Source: Lapillicoccus sp.
Lineage (GTDB): Bacteria; Actinomycetota; Actinomycetes; Actinomycetales; Dermatophilaceae
Length of the DNA: 64,000 nucleotides
Direction: 5' to 3'
NCBI RefSeq assembly: GCF_025353065.1
Contig: NZ_JANXRJ010000319.1
Location: forward strand, 1 to 64,000
This document shows, piece after piece, positions 48,976-58,101 of this stretch (positions are counted from its first letter, which is position 1; each line of letters begins with the position of its first letter). A program made the translations under genes and the position numbers. The notes under the pieces are model-generated. The model saw nothing but the letters and a program-made list of their open reading frames with translations, was not told the origin of the DNA and ran no database searches.

Positions 48976-51153
48976 TCAGCCCATACCGTCGACGGGGTCC
49001 ATCCGGACCTGGAGCGACTCGGGCTCCTTGCGGGCGCTGCGTCCGGCGCGGACGGCGGCCAGGGACCGGGCAAGGCCGGGCGCTCGGGCGAGCGGCGCCC
49101 TCAGCAGGACCTGGACGAGCGTCCCCCCGCCGGGACGGCCACCCGGCCGTTCGGCGCCAGGACCGCTCCCCCACTGGTCGGCGCCGCCCCGGGAATCGGC
49201 CCGGGAGCCGGCCCGTCCGGCCCCAGCCCGACCGCCTCGGAACGGCAACGGCCCCAGCCGCTCGACGCCCTGCAGCTGCGCCTCGTCGAGGCCGTCGATC
49301 GAGGCCTGCACGACCGCGCGCTCGCCGACGAGCTGCGCGAGGGTCACCGCGGGTGGCAGGCCCAGCTCGGTGCGGTCGTCGAGCTCGCGACCGGCCAGCC
49401 AGGCCGGGTCCCAACGCACGAGGGCCTCGACGGCCGGGATCGTCGTATGACCCGGCGCGCCCGCGAGCACCACGATGCCGCCCTCGGCGACACCCCGGGT
49501 CAGGGCAGCCGCCGCGGTCCACCGGCGCATCGCCTCGATCGAGGCGTCGAGCGCGGCTCGGTCGAGCAGGGCCCAGGCGTCAAGGAGGAGGCACGCGGCA
49601 TACCGGCCCTCGGCGACGGGCTCGGCCCCCGGCGTCGCGATGACGAGCGCCGGCTCGGACCCCACGGCCGCCAGGACCTCGCCCGACCCGGACGTCCGCA
49701 CGGGCACGCCGGGGAAGGCCCGACCGAGCTCCTCGGCGGTGCGTCGCGCTCCGACGACGGTCGAGCGCAGCGACCGACCTTCGCAGTGGGGACAGGTGAA
49801 CCCCTCGGGACCGTAGGTCGCACCGCACCACCGACAGCGCGGCGGAGTCCCGGGCGCAGCCTGGCCCATCGGCCCGTGGCACCGCGGACAGCGCGCCGGC
49901 TCGCGACAGTGTTGACACGTCAACGAGGGGAGGTACCCGCGGCGCGGCACCTGGATGAGCACCGGCCCGCGCTCGAGGGCCGCCTTGGCGGTGCGCCAGG
50001 CGACCGACGGCAGGTGGGCCCGCGCCGTCGGGCCGTCGCGCTCGACCTCGACGTCGTCCCCGGCGACGACCACCCGGGGGGCCGCGGCACGGACCTCCCT
50101 GGCCGTCGCCACGACGGCGACCGCCCGCCCCTCGCGGACCTCCAGCTCCAACGGCACGCTGCGCGCGAAGCCCCCGCTCAGTGCTGCGGCACCGGCGCGT
50201 CGGGCGCGTTCGCGCAGGACCTCGCGGACGTGGGGGTAGGGCGCCCGCGGCTCGTCCAGCAGGTCGTCGCCGTCGTCCCACCAGGCCACGAGGCCGAGGT
50301 CGTGCACCGGCGCGAACGCGGCCGCCCGTGTGCCGACAACGCACCCCACGTGGCCGCGCAGCACCTTCAGCCAGGCGGTGTAGCGCGCCTGCGGGCCCTG
50401 GTCGGCGGTCAGTCGCACATGGGCACCTCGGCCGAGCAGCTGGGTCAGCTCGGCGTCCACCCGGTCGACGTCGCGGTGGTCGGGCACGACGACGACGCAG
50501 CCGCGTCCTGCCGCCAGCGCCGTGCCCGCGGCGACCGCCAGCGCCCGCGGCCAGTCGCGCTCGGGCGGCTGTCCCGGCAGTGCGAGCCAGGAGGCGGCCG
50601 GCGCCTCGCCCGCGACCACCCGGCGCAGGAACGACCCCCCCGCCGGGTATGCCGCCCACGGCCCCGGCTCGGGCAGCTCCACCTGCGGAGGGGACGCCTC
50701 GAGCGCGAGCGCCTTCTCGGCCCCGGCGTGCCGCTTGGGGACGGCGAGCCGCAGGACGTCGCCGAGGGTACCGGCATACCGGTCGGCGATGGCGCGGGCG
50801 GCCGCGAGGACCTCGGGGGTGAGGACGGGTTCCGGGCTGACGACGCGCCGCAGCTCCGCGAGCCGCCCGCCGTGCTCGGGCTGCTCGCGTCGCTCGACGA
50901 CGAAGCCGTCGAGGTCGCGCCCGGCGAAGCGGATCCGCACCCGGGCTCCGGGGACGGCGCCGGCGTCCATCTCGGGTGGCACGGCGTACTCGAAGATGCG
51001 GTCGAGGTGCGGCAGACCGGTGTCGACGACGACAGCGGCGACACCCGCGCGAGCCATTGGCGCGGAGCTCGTGAGGGGCGCAGCAGGCGTGCGGGACCGG
51101 GCGGCGGCCGTGCTGGCCGGTGCCTCGAAGAGCCCCGCGGCCTCGTGCGTCAC
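48976..51153 (-). CDS. priA: actinobacterial PriA-like protein without helicase motifs
   Basis: This 725-residue protein is the actinobacterial version of the replication-restart factor PriA. The N-terminal DNA-binding domain and the zinc-binding cysteines (CQHC, CPRC, CRWC, CPHC between about residues 435 and 480) are kept. The Walker A and DEEH-type helicase motifs are missing: a GRGCVVVVPDHRD block stands where the P-loop region should follow. So it may work in DNA binding and primosome assembly without unwinding. GTG at 51153. A low-complexity Gly/Arg/Ala insert lies near residues 650-680. Confidence 0.88.
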   Translation of the reverse strand: MTHEAAGLFEAPASTAAARSRTPAAPLTSSAPMARAGVAAVVVDTGLPHLDRIFEYAVPPEMDAGAVPGARVRIRFAGRDLDGFVVERREQPEHGGRLAELRRVVSPEPVLTPEVLAAARAIADRYAGTLGDVLRLAVPKRHAGAEKALALEASPPQVELPEPGPWAAYPAGGSFLRRVVAGEAPAASWLALPGQPPERDWPRALAVAAGTALAAGRGCVVVVPDHRDVDRVDAELTQLLGRGAHVRLTADQGPQARYTAWLKVLRGHVGCVVGTRAAAFAPVHDLGLVAWWDDGDDLLDEPRAPYPHVREVLRERARRAGAAALSGGFARSVPLELEVREGRAVAVVATAREVRAAAPRVVVAGDDVEVERDGPTARAHLPSVAWRTAKAALERGPVLIQVPRRGYLPSLTCQHCREPARCPRCHGPMGQAAPGTPPRCRWCGATYGPEGFTCPHCEGRSLRSTVVGARRTAEELGRAFPGVPVRTSGSGEVLAAVGSEPALVIATPGAEPVAEGRYAACLLLDAWALLDRAALDASIEAMRRWTAAAALTRGVAEGGIVVLAGAPGHTTIPAVEALVRWDPAWLAGRELDDRTELGLPPAVTLAQLVGERAVVQASIDGLDEAQLQGVERLGPLPFRGGRAGAGRAGSRADSRGGADQWGSGPGAERPGGRPGGGTLVQVLLRAPLARAPGLARSLAAVRAGRSARKEPESLQVRMDPVDGMG

Positions 51154-51193
51154 GGCGCCAGTCTCACAGACACCTCGGACATCCGGCCGACCC

Positions 51194-51245
51194 CCGGATT
51201 GAGGTGAAACCGCGCTCTCGAAGACGCGTTCTCACCCCAATCCGG
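51194..51245 (-). terminator. terminator-like hairpin after metK
   Basis: CCGGATTGAGGTGAAACCGCG (51194-51214) pairs at 18 of 21 positions with the sequence ending CAATCCGG at 51245, with a loop of about ten bases. It starts 17 bases after the metK stop and ends before the priA start, so it should limit read-through. There is no T-run. Confidence 0.65.
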
Positions 51246-51261
51246 AGGCGGGAGAAGGGAC

Positions 51262-52482
51262 TCAGCCGCGGACCGCGGCCTGGAGCGCCTCGATGCGGGT
51301 CGTCTGCTCCCACGGGAAGGCGTTGGCGACGCCGTCGAGGGAGATCCGACCGAAGTGTCCGTAGGCGGCCGTCGCCTTGTAGATCGGGCGGAGCAGGTCG
51401 AGCTGGTCGATGATCGCGCCGGGACGCAGGTCGAAGACCGACTGGATGGCCGACTGGATCTTGTCGACGGGCGCCGTCTCGGTGCCGAAGGTCTCGACGT
51501 AGAGGCCCACCGGCTTGGACGCGCCGATGGCGTACGCGACCTGGATCTCGCAGCGGCCGGCGAGCCCGGCGGCGACGATGTTCTTGGCGACCCACCGCAT
51601 CGCGTAGGCGGCCGAGCGGTCGACCTTGCTCGGGTCCTTGCCGGAGAAGGCGCCGCCACCGTGCCGGGCCATGCCCCCGTAGGTGTCGACGATGATCTTG
51701 CGACCGGTGAGGCCGGCGTCGCCCATCGGGCCGCCGATCTCGAACCGGCCGGTGGGGTTGATCAGGGTGCGGTAGTCCGACACGTCGAGGTCGGAACCGC
51801 CCTCGAGCAGCTCGGCGAGCACCGGCTTGATCACGTGCTCGAGGATGTCGGGCTGCAGCAGGCCCTCGAGCGAGATGTCGGCGGCATGCTGGGTGGACAG
51901 GACGACGGTGTCGAGCTTGACGGCCTTGTCGCCGTCGTAGGCGATGGTCACCTGGGTCTTGCCGTCGGGCCGCAGGTAGGCGACGTCACCGCTCTTGCGG
52001 ACCGCGGTGAGCCGCTCTGCGAGGCGGTGCGCGAGGTGGATCGGCAGCGGCATGAGCTCGGCCGTGTCGCCGCACGCGTAGCCGAACATCAGGCCCTGGT
52101 CGCCGGCGCCCTGCTTGTCGAGCGGGTCGATGCCACCCGTCCGGTTCTCGTATGCCGTGTCGACGCCCTGCGCGATGTCCGACGACTGCTGGCCGATGGA
52201 GACCTCCACCCCGCAGGAGGCCCCGTCGAAGCCCTTGGTCGACGAGTCGTAGCCGATGCCGAGGATCGTCTCCCGGACGATCTTGGGGATCTCGACGTAG
52301 GCCTCCGTCGTCACCTCACCGGCGACGTGGACGAGCCCGGTCGTGACCATCGTCTCGACGGCGACGCGGCTGCCCGGATCCTGCTCGAGCATCGCATCGA
52401 GGATGGAGTCGCTGATCTGGTCGCAGATCTTGTCCGGGTGACCCTCGGTGACGGACTCGGACGTGAACAGGCGTGCGGACAA
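51262..52482 (-). CDS. metK: S-adenosylmethionine synthetase
   Basis: MetK makes SAM from ATP and methionine. The 406-residue protein has the signature blocks [31 protein letters not shown] and [20 protein letters not shown] chose TTG at 52482 because AGGAG lies seven bases before it and the family begins with this segment ([14 protein letters not shown]). No SAM riboswitch is recognisable in the 112 bases upstream, which are very G-rich. A hairpin follows the gene. Confidence 0.97.
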   Translation of the reverse strand: MSARLFTSESVTEGHPDKICDQISDSILDAMLEQDPGSRVAVETMVTTGLVHVAGEVTTEAYVEIPKIVRETILGIGYDSSTKGFDGASCGVEVSIGQQSSDIAQGVDTAYENRTGGIDPLDKQGAGDQGLMFGYACGDTAELMPLPIHLAHRLAERLTAVRKSGDVAYLRPDGKTQVTIAYDGDKAVKLDTVVLSTQHAADISLEGLLQPDILEHVIKPVLAELLEGGSDLDVSDYRTLINPTGRFEIGGPMGDAGLTGRKIIVDTYGGMARHGGGAFSGKDPSKVDRSAAYAMRWVAKNIVAAGLAGRCEIQVAYAIGASKPVGLYVETFGTETAPVDKIQSAIQSVFDLRPGAIIDQLDLLRPIYKATAAYGHFGRISLDGVANAFPWEQTTRIEALQAAVRG

Positions 52483-52594
52483 CTTCTTCTCCTGGCATGG
52501 GGGGCGGGGGGCTCGGACGGACGGGGGGAGAGCGGGCACGGCGGGAAGGGCGGGAACGGGGGCGGCCACCGGCCGCCGCAGAATCTATGCGGAC

Positions 52595-53866
52595 TCAGAG
52601 CAGCGGCTGGATCCCGTCCCACACCACGGCCGCGATGGCCTCCTTGGGAGCGGGACCGGCGGTTCGTTCTCCGGGCGCACCGGCCAGCCCGGGACGGTAG
52701 AACAGGTGGACCGTGTTGGTGTCGGTGCCGAACGCGACGCCGTCGCCCACCTCGTTGGCGACCAGGAGGTCGCAGCCCTTGCGGACGAGCTTCTCGCGGG
52801 CCAGGTCGAGGACCGAGCCGGCGGCATCACCGGTCTCGGCGGCGAACCCGACGACGATCGGCCGCAGCCGGTCGCCGCGTGCCCGGTCGCCGCGTGCCTG
52901 CACGAGGCCGGCGAGGATGTCGGGGTTGCGGACGAGCTCGATGGTCGGCGCCGACTCGTCGGGCCCGGCGACCGTCTCCGCGTGCGTCTTCTTGATCTTG
53001 GACGACGCCACCGTCCTCGGCCGGAAGTCGGCGACCGCGGCGGCCATGACGACGACGTCGGCGTCCTTCGCGGCGCGGGTGACGGCGTCCTGGAGCTCGA
53101 TGGCGGTGCCGACCTCGACGACGTCGACGCCGGCTGGCACGGGGAGGGTCACGTTGGCGCTGACGAGGGTCACCCGGGCCCCCCGCGCGGCGGCCACCGC
53201 GGCCAGCGCGTAGCCCTGCTTGCCCGACGAGCGGTTGCCGAGGAAGCGCACCGGGTCGAGCGGTTCGCGGGTCCCGCCGGCGCTCACGACGACGTGACGC
53301 CCCGCCAGAACCCCGCGTGAGGGGGCGGCGGGGGCGGCGGACTCGAGCAGGTGCAGGCACGCGGCATACAGGTCGCCGGGCTCGGGGAGTCGGCCCGGGC
53401 CGGTGTCCGCGCCCGTGAGCCGGCCCGAGGCCGGGGGGATGACGTGGACGCCGCGCCCGACGAGCGTGGCGACGTTGGCCTGCGTCGCGGGATGGAGCCA
53501 CATCTCGGTGTGCATCGCCGGCGCGAACACCACCGGGCAGCTGGCCGTGAGGAGCGTCGTCGTGAGCAGGTCGTCGGCCATCCCGGCAGCGGCGCGGGCG
53601 ATGAGGTCGGCCGTCGCGGGCGCCACGACGACGAGGTCGGCCTGCTGGCCGATCCGGACGTGCGGCACCCGCGCCACGTCGCTCCAGACGTCCGTGGCCA
53701 CCGGCTTGCCCGACAGCGCCGACCAGGTCGGTGCCCCGACGAACTGCAGGGCGGAGGCTGTCGGGACGACCGTGACGTCGTGGCCGTGCTCGGTGAAGAG
53801 GCGCAGCAGCGAGGCGACCTTGTAGGCCGCGATGCCGCCGCCGACACCGAGGACGACGTTGCTCAC
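52595..53866 (-). CDS. coaBC: phosphopantothenoylcysteine decarboxylase / synthetase
   Basis: This bifunctional enzyme of 423 residues makes phosphopantetheine for coenzyme A. The N-terminal CoaC flavoprotein has VVLGVGGGIAAYKVASLLR, the catalytic-His region RVPHVRIGQQADLVVVAPAT, and the PAMHTEMWLHPATQ motif. The C-terminal CoaB part has GGTREPLDPVRFLGNRSSGK, AAAVADFRP and KIKKTH. The start is GTG at 53866. It follows rpoZ by 17 bases. Confidence 0.96.
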   Translation of the reverse strand: MSNVVLGVGGGIAAYKVASLLRLFTEHGHDVTVVPTASALQFVGAPTWSALSGKPVATDVWSDVARVPHVRIGQQADLVVVAPATADLIARAAAGMADDLLTTTLLTASCPVVFAPAMHTEMWLHPATQANVATLVGRGVHVIPPASGRLTGADTGPGRLPEPGDLYAACLHLLESAAPAAPSRGVLAGRHVVVSAGGTREPLDPVRFLGNRSSGKQGYALAAVAAARGARVTLVSANVTLPVPAGVDVVEVGTAIELQDAVTRAAKDADVVVMAAAVADFRPRTVASSKIKKTHAETVAGPDESAPTIELVRNPDILAGLVQARGDRARGDRLRPIVVGFAAETGDAAGSVLDLAREKLVRKGCDLLVANEVGDGVAFGTDTNTVHLFYRPGLAGAPGERTAGPAPKEAIAAVVWDGIQPLL

Positions 53867-53883
53867 GAGGGAGAGGCTAACGC

Positions 53884-54147
53884 TCAGCCCTCGGTGACCT
53901 GCGAGGTGAGCAGGCCCTGGTTGATCTCGCGCAGGGCGATCGAGAGCGGCTTCTCGTGGACCGCGGTCTCGACGAGCGGGCCGACGTAGTCGAGCAGGCC
54001 CTCCTGCAGCTGGGCGTAGTAGGCGTTGATCTGACGGGCGCGCTTGGCGGAGTAGATCACCAGGGCGTACTTGCTGTCGGCCACCTTGAGGAGGTCGTCG
54101 ATCGGCGGGTTGGTGATCCCGATGGGGTTCGCGACGGTTCCGGACAT
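53884..54147 (-). CDS. rpoZ: DNA-directed RNA polymerase omega subunit
   Basis: The omega subunit helps assemble RNA polymerase around the beta-prime C-terminus. At 87 residues it has the standard blocks: [20 protein letters not shown], then [19 protein letters not shown] and a C-terminal [16 protein letters not shown]. The start is ATG at 54147. gmk lies 80 bases upstream and coaBC directly downstream, the usual actinobacterial order. Confidence 0.96.
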   Translation of the reverse strand: MSGTVANPIGITNPPIDDLLKVADSKYALVIYSAKRARQINAYYAQLQEGLLDYVGPLVETAVHEKPLSIALREINQGLLTSQVTEG

Positions 54148-54227
54148 GGGTGCGCTCTCGATTCTGTGGTTCTCGTCGATCTCGTCGTTCTCGTGCCCGG
54201 ACCACTCGTGGCATCTTGGGGGCAGCG

Positions 54228-54797
54228 TCAAGCGTCTCGCTGACGCGAACTCATCAATGATACGAGGTGTTCGCTCGCCCGGCGTACATCGTCGTTGACG
54301 ATGACCTCGTCGAACTCCGAGACGGAGGCCAGCTCGCGCCGCGCGGTCTCGAGCCGGACCTCGCGCTCGACCGACGTCTCGGTGCCGCGGCCGACCAGCC
54401 GTCGGACGAGCTCCTCCCACGACGGCGGCTCGAGGAAGACGAACAACGCCTCGGGCATCGTCGCGCGCACCTGCCGGGCCCCTTGCAGGTCGATCTCCAG
54501 CAGCGCGAGCTGGCCTTCGCGCAGAGCGCGCTCCAGCGGAGCGCGCGGGGTGCCGTACTTCGCCCGGCCGTGCACGACGGCATACTCGAGGAACTCGCCT
54601 GCGCTGACGAGCCGGTCGAACTCCGCGTCGTCGACGAAGTGGTAGTGCACCCCGTCGATCTCGGCCGGACGGGGCCGACGGGTGGTCATGGAGACCGACA
54701 GCCAGACCTGGGGGAAGAACCGGCGGACGTATGCCGCGACCGTCCCCTTCCCGACGGCGGTGGGTCCGGCGAGGACGGTCAGCCGTCCGGTCGTCAC
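54228..54797 (-). CDS. gmk: guanylate kinase
   Basis: Gmk phosphorylates GMP to GDP. The 189-residue protein has the P-loop as GPTAVGKGT (residues 11-19; Ala-Val in place of the commoner Ser-Gly), the GMP-binding block [22 protein letters not shown] and [13 protein letters not shown], and [16 protein letters not shown]. The start is GTG at 54797, which overlaps the mihF stop as GTGA. The P-loop with GxTAVGKGT is seen in other actinobacterial Gmk proteins. Confidence 0.96.
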   Translation of the reverse strand: MTTGRLTVLAGPTAVGKGTVAAYVRRFFPQVWLSVSMTTRRPRPAEIDGVHYHFVDDAEFDRLVSAGEFLEYAVVHGRAKYGTPRAPLERALREGQLALLEIDLQGARQVRATMPEALFVFLEPPSWEELVRRLVGRGTETSVEREVRLETARRELASVSEFDEVIVNDDVRRASEHLVSLMSSRQRDA

Positions 54798-55123
54798 GCC
54801 CGCGCGGAGCCGGCGTCGAAGCGGGTGATCAGCGCCGCCGCCTGGTTGGTGCCGAGGCCGCGGACCCGGCGCGACTCGGAGATGCCGATCTCCTCCATGA
54901 TCTGGCGGGCACGCACGCGCCCGACCCCGGGCATCGACTCCAGCAGGGCCGAGACCTTCATCTTGCCGATGACGTCGTCGTCCTTGCCGAGGGTGATCAC
55001 CTCGGCCAGCGAGCCCTGGGAGTACTTCAGCCGGTTCTTCACCGCGGCACGCTCGCGACGGGCCACGGCGGCCTTCTCCAGAGCGGCGGTGCGTTGCTCC
55101 GGGGTCAGCGGGGGTAGGGCCAC
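54794..55123 (-). CDS. mihF: actinobacterial integration host factor
   Basis: MihF is a nucleoid protein needed for phage-type integration and for DNA shaping in actinobacteria. The 109-residue protein has a basic N-terminal helix ([20 protein letters not shown]) and a helix-hairpin-helix-like DNA-binding block, [20 protein letters not shown]. The start is GTG at 55123 with GAGGAG eight bases before it. It usually lies between pyrF and gmk; here a VapBC module separates it from pyrF. Confidence 0.95.
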   Translation of the reverse strand: MALPPLTPEQRTAALEKAAVARRERAAVKNRLKYSQGSLAEVITLGKDDDVIGKMKVSALLESMPGVGRVRARQIMEEIGISESRRVRGLGTNQAAALITRFDAGSARA

Positions 55124-55465
55124 GTCGGAACTCCTCGGGCGGTGCTGGGGCTGGTGTCTGAACCCATCGGCTCCGCTTCGGTCGGGGACCATGGCGCTGG
55201 CGCTGGCGCGCAGGCGGAGTCGACCGGGGCGGGAGACCGCACAGGTCGGTCAGCGACGAACCTACCGAGTGGTCACGACCGGTGCAACGACGGGTCGTCA
55301 ACGTGCTGCCGCTGCGCGCCGCTACAGAAGTGGTCAGGTGCCCAGCGGTGTGCGCTCGCCGTCGCGGACCCCGCCGTCACCACAGAAGCTGAGCTCTCGT
55401 TCCCCAGTTGAGAGATGATTCCACCTACCTTCCCCCTGGCTCCCGCACCACCACGCGGATCGCAG
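55124..55465 (-). promoter_or_regulatory. mihF-gmk-rpoZ upstream region with a possible promoter
   Basis: No gene is seen in these 342 bases. On the minus strand TTGCAC (55287-55282) and TAGGTT (55264-55259) are separated by 17 bases, a sigma-70-like pair about 135 bases before the mihF start. The promoter call rests on this spacing alone. The 55400-55465 part is the 3' flank of vapC. Confidence 0.4.
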
Positions 55466-55870
55466 TCACGCAGGCGGCAGACCCAGTCGGATCTCGCACG
55501 CCAGGCCGGGCGCCCGGGTCAGGCGCGCGTCGCACGTGACCAGGGCGGCCTGAACGGCCTCCGCGACCGCGACGTAGGAGGCGTCGTAGCCCGTCAAGTT
55601 GGCCCGCAGCTCCCACATCCGCGGCAACAGCGGCGCGGTTTCGACGAGGTCGAGCGCCGCCTCCGACACCGCCGCGAGCGCGTCGAGGGCCCGCCTGTCG
55701 TCCAGCTGCCCACCAAGCCAGCGCCCCCGGACGGCCGAGAAGACCTCGACCACGAGGTGCTCGGGCGCCACCCAGTGCGGATCGTCGGCGAGCAGCGTCC
55801 GGCACTTCTCACCGACGGGTCCGTCGTCCGTGAGCGCATTGGTGAACGCCGAGGCGTCGATGACGATCAC
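55466..55870 (-). CDS. vapC: VapC-type PIN-domain toxin
   Basis: This is a PIN-domain ribonuclease of 134 residues, the toxin of a type II toxin-antitoxin pair. The acidic active-site residues are in place: Asp5 (VIDASAF), Glu42 (VVEVFSA), Asp96 (TGYDASYVAVAE) and Asp114 (TCDARL). The GTG start overlaps the vapB stop as GTGA, the usual coupling. Targets of VapC proteins are tRNAs or rRNA; which one is not predictable. It seems intact. Confidence 0.92.
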   Translation of the reverse strand: MIVIDASAFTNALTDDGPVGEKCRTLLADDPHWVAPEHLVVEVFSAVRGRWLGGQLDDRRALDALAAVSEAALDLVETAPLLPRMWELRANLTGYDASYVAVAEAVQAALVTCDARLTRAPGLACEIRLGLPPA

Positions 55871-56142
55871 GATGGGAGCGACGGCGGGGTCAGCTTCGTC
55901 AGAGACGCCTCCCGCTCGGCGCGGATGGGGTCAAGGGTGAGCGCAGGGTCGGCCGAGGAGATCCAGGTCCCGTCGACGCGCCCGGTGAACCGTCCCAGCA
56001 GGGTGAGGTTGCCGGTCCGCCGAGCCTCCGCCGTGAGCACGGCCAGGAGATAGGCCTGGAGCGACTGACCCCGGGCCGCTGCCCCGGCAGCGAGGACGCG
56101 ACGGACATCATCCGGCACGTCTCGGATCTGTAGAGCGACCAT
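55867..56142 (-). CDS. vapB: VapB-type antitoxin
   Basis: This is a 91-residue antitoxin with a ribbon-helix-helix-like N-terminus: VALQIRDVPDDVRRVLAAGAAARGQSLQAYLL, matching the FitA/VapB type that represses its own operon. The C-terminal half would wrap the toxin. ATG at 56142 follows a candidate operator. The overlap with vapC confirms the pair. It lies between pyrF and mihF, which are normally neighbours. Confidence 0.9.
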   Translation of the reverse strand: MVALQIRDVPDDVRRVLAAGAAARGQSLQAYLLAVLTAEARRTGNLTLLGRFTGRVDGTWISSADPALTLDPIRAEREASLTKLTPPSLPS

Positions 56143-56161
56143 GCATGCAGAATACATGCAG
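56141..56161. promoter_or_regulatory. candidate VapB operator
   Basis: ATGCAG occurs at 56145-56150 and again at 56156-56161, 11 bases apart (one helical turn), inside an AT-richer stretch with overlapping GCATGC palindromes. It begins at the vapB start codon, where VapBC complexes usually bind. Confidence 0.45.
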
Positions 56162-56183
56162 ATGGGGCCGACCAGTGCACAGG

Positions 56184-56227
56184 ACGTCCGCGCCGACGGC
56201 ATACCGGTGTCGTTTCGGTGCGGACGC
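56184..56227. repeat. 44-bp palindromic element, inverted copy
   Basis: This 44-bp element begins ACGTCCGCGCCGACGGCATA and ends GTGCGGACGC. Read in the other direction it matches the two elements at 14.3 kb, including the GGTATGCCG centre. It lies between vapB and pyrF, beside the point where the toxin-antitoxin module was inserted. Confidence 0.85.
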
Positions 56228-56240
56228 AAGGGCCTCGGGC

Positions 56241-57110
56241 TCAGTCGGCGAGCAGCTCCCGCAGCCGGTATGCCGTGTCGACGGCGGCCGCCCGCAGCCT
56301 CGCGACGTCGGGGCCGGCCGAGAGGACCTCGCGGCTGCTGCTCGCGAGCACGTGGGGGAGGGCGGCGCCGAAGACGGCGCGGATGCTGTCGGCGCTGCCG
56401 CCCTGGGCGCCGAACCCCGGCGCGAGGACCGGGGTCCCTGCCGCCACGAGGTCGAGCCCGAGGTCCTGGACCGCGGTGCCGACGGTGGCCCCGATGACCA
56501 CGCCGACCGAGCCGAGCTCACCTCGCGCGACCGCTGCGGCGTTGTCCGCGGCGGCTCCGTCGAGGATCGACGCGGCGACCGACCGGCCGTCGAGGACGGC
56601 GTGCTGCACCTGCGGCCCCTCGGGGTTCGAGGTCAGGGCCAGGACGAAGACGCCGCGGCCGGTGCTCTCGGCGAGGTCGAGCGCGGGGCGCAGGGAGCCG
56701 TAGCCGAGGAACGGGCTCACGGTCACCGCGTCGGCCGCGACCGGGCTGTCCTTGCCGAGGTAGGCCTCGGCATAGGCCAGCATCGTCGAGCCGATGTCGC
56801 CGCGCTTGGCGTCGAGCAGGACGAGGGTCCCTGCGGCCCGGAGCCGGGCCATCGCCTGCTCGAGGACGCGGATGCCGGGAGAGCCGAAGACCTCGAAGAA
56901 CGCGGACTGCGGCTTGACGACCGCGACGTGCCCCCCGAAGGCCTCGACGCACGTCATCGCGAAGCGCTCGAGGCCGGCGACGGAGTAGTCCAGCCCCCAG
57001 GACTCGACGAGGGCGCGGTGGGGATCGAGCCCGGCACACAGCGGGCCGAGGTCGTCCATCGCCGCGCGCAGCCGGACCCCGAAGGGGGTGGTCATAGGGC
57101 TAGCCGTCAT
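56241..57110 (-). CDS. pyrF: orotidine 5'-phosphate decarboxylase
   Basis: PyrF makes UMP from OMP. The 289-residue protein belongs to the longer actinobacterial type: LCAGLDPHRALVESWGLD, VAVVKPQSAFFEVFG, then the catalytic LLDAKRGDIGST (Asp-Ala-Lys-Arg-Gly-Asp) and APGFGAQGGS phosphate site. ATG at 57110; a second ATG five codons later could also serve. It lies 43 bases after pyrD. Confidence 0.96.
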   Translation of the reverse strand: MTASPMTTPFGVRLRAAMDDLGPLCAGLDPHRALVESWGLDYSVAGLERFAMTCVEAFGGHVAVVKPQSAFFEVFGSPGIRVLEQAMARLRAAGTLVLLDAKRGDIGSTMLAYAEAYLGKDSPVAADAVTVSPFLGYGSLRPALDLAESTGRGVFVLALTSNPEGPQVQHAVLDGRSVAASILDGAAADNAAAVARGELGSVGVVIGATVGTAVQDLGLDLVAAGTPVLAPGFGAQGGSADSIRAVFGAALPHVLASSSREVLSAGPDVARLRAAAVDTAYRLRELLAD

Positions 57111-57153
57111 CCGCAGGGCTCTCTCTCAACAGGTTTCGTGAGGTCGGATCCGG

Positions 57154-58101
57154 TCACTGCCCGTGGGCGATGCCGATGACCTCGGTGAACGCGGCATACC
57201 CCTTGGCCTCGAGCAGTGCCTCCAGCTCGCCGAGGACGCGCATCGGCGCGGTGGGGTCGTTGAAGGTCGCGGTGCCGACCTGCACCGCGCTGGCTCCTGC
57301 GGCCACCAGCTCGAGGGCGTCGCGGCCGGTGCGCACTCCCCCGACCCCGATGATCGGGACGGCCCGGAAACGGCCCTGGTCCATGGCCGCGCGCACCTGC
57401 CAGATGGCGCGGACGGCGACAGGGCGGATCGCCGGCCCGGAGAGACCGCCCGTGATCCCGCCGAGCTGCGGACGCATCCGGTCGGTGTCGATCGCTATGC
57501 CGAGCAGCGTGTTGATCATCGTCAGGCCCGACGCGCCCGCCTTGACGCAGGCTGCGGCGATGCCGGAGATGTCGGTGACGTCGGGGCTGAGCTTGGCGAA
57601 GATGGGGATGTCCCGGGGCAGCTGCTCACGCACCAGGGCCACGACCTTCGCCGAGGCGAGCGGGTCGCAGGCGAAGACGAGGCCGCGGTTGGCGACGTTG
57701 GGGCAGGAGATGTTGACCTCGACCCCGACGACCGCGCCGAAGGAGTCACTGTTGCGCAGGGCCGCGGCGACGTCCGCGAACTCACCGCTCGAGGACCCGG
57801 CGATGGACACCAGAGCCCGCGCCCCCGCCGACTTGAGCCAGGCGAGGTCCTCCTCGACGAACGCGTCGATGCCGGGGCCCTGCAGACCGATGGAGTTGAG
57901 CATCCCCGAGGGGGTCTCGGCCATCCGCGGGGTCCCGCGACCGGAACGTGGCGCGGACATCACCGACTTGGTCACGAACGCGCCGAGCCCCGCGACGTCG
58001 AAGAACCGGCTCAGCTCCTTGCCGTTGGCCGCGCACCCGGATGCCGTCATCAGGGGGTTGGGCAGGTGGGCCTCCGCGAGGGTCACCGACATGTCCACCA
58101 T
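57154..58101 (-). CDS. pyrD: dihydroorotate dehydrogenase B, catalytic subunit
   Basis: This FMN enzyme oxidises dihydroorotate to orotate. With pyrK next to it, it is the class 1B, NAD-linked type. The 315-residue TIM barrel has TASGCAANGKELSRF, TPSGMLNSIGLQGPG, the catalytic-Cys block VEVNISCPNVANRG and GVGGVRTGRDAL. The ATG overlaps the pyrK stop by one base (TGATG), so the two subunits are coupled. Confidence 0.96.
   Translation of the reverse strand: MVDMSVTLAEAHLPNPLMTASGCAANGKELSRFFDVAGLGAFVTKSVMSAPRSGRGTPRMAETPSGMLNSIGLQGPGIDAFVEEDLAWLKSAGARALVSIAGSSSGEFADVAAALRNSDSFGAVVGVEVNISCPNVANRGLVFACDPLASAKVVALVREQLPRDIPIFAKLSPDVTDISGIAAACVKAGASGLTMINTLLGIAIDTDRMRPQLGGITGGLSGPAIRPVAVRAIWQVRAAMDQGRFRAVPIIGVGGVRTGRDALELVAAGASAVQVGTATFNDPTAPMRVLGELEALLEAKGYAAFTEVIGIAHGQ

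Noticed and set aside
52483-52594. SAM riboswitch upstream of metK
   Set aside because: The 112-base region is G-rich with small inverted repeats but shows none of the conserved SAM-I, SAM-II or SAM-IV blocks.
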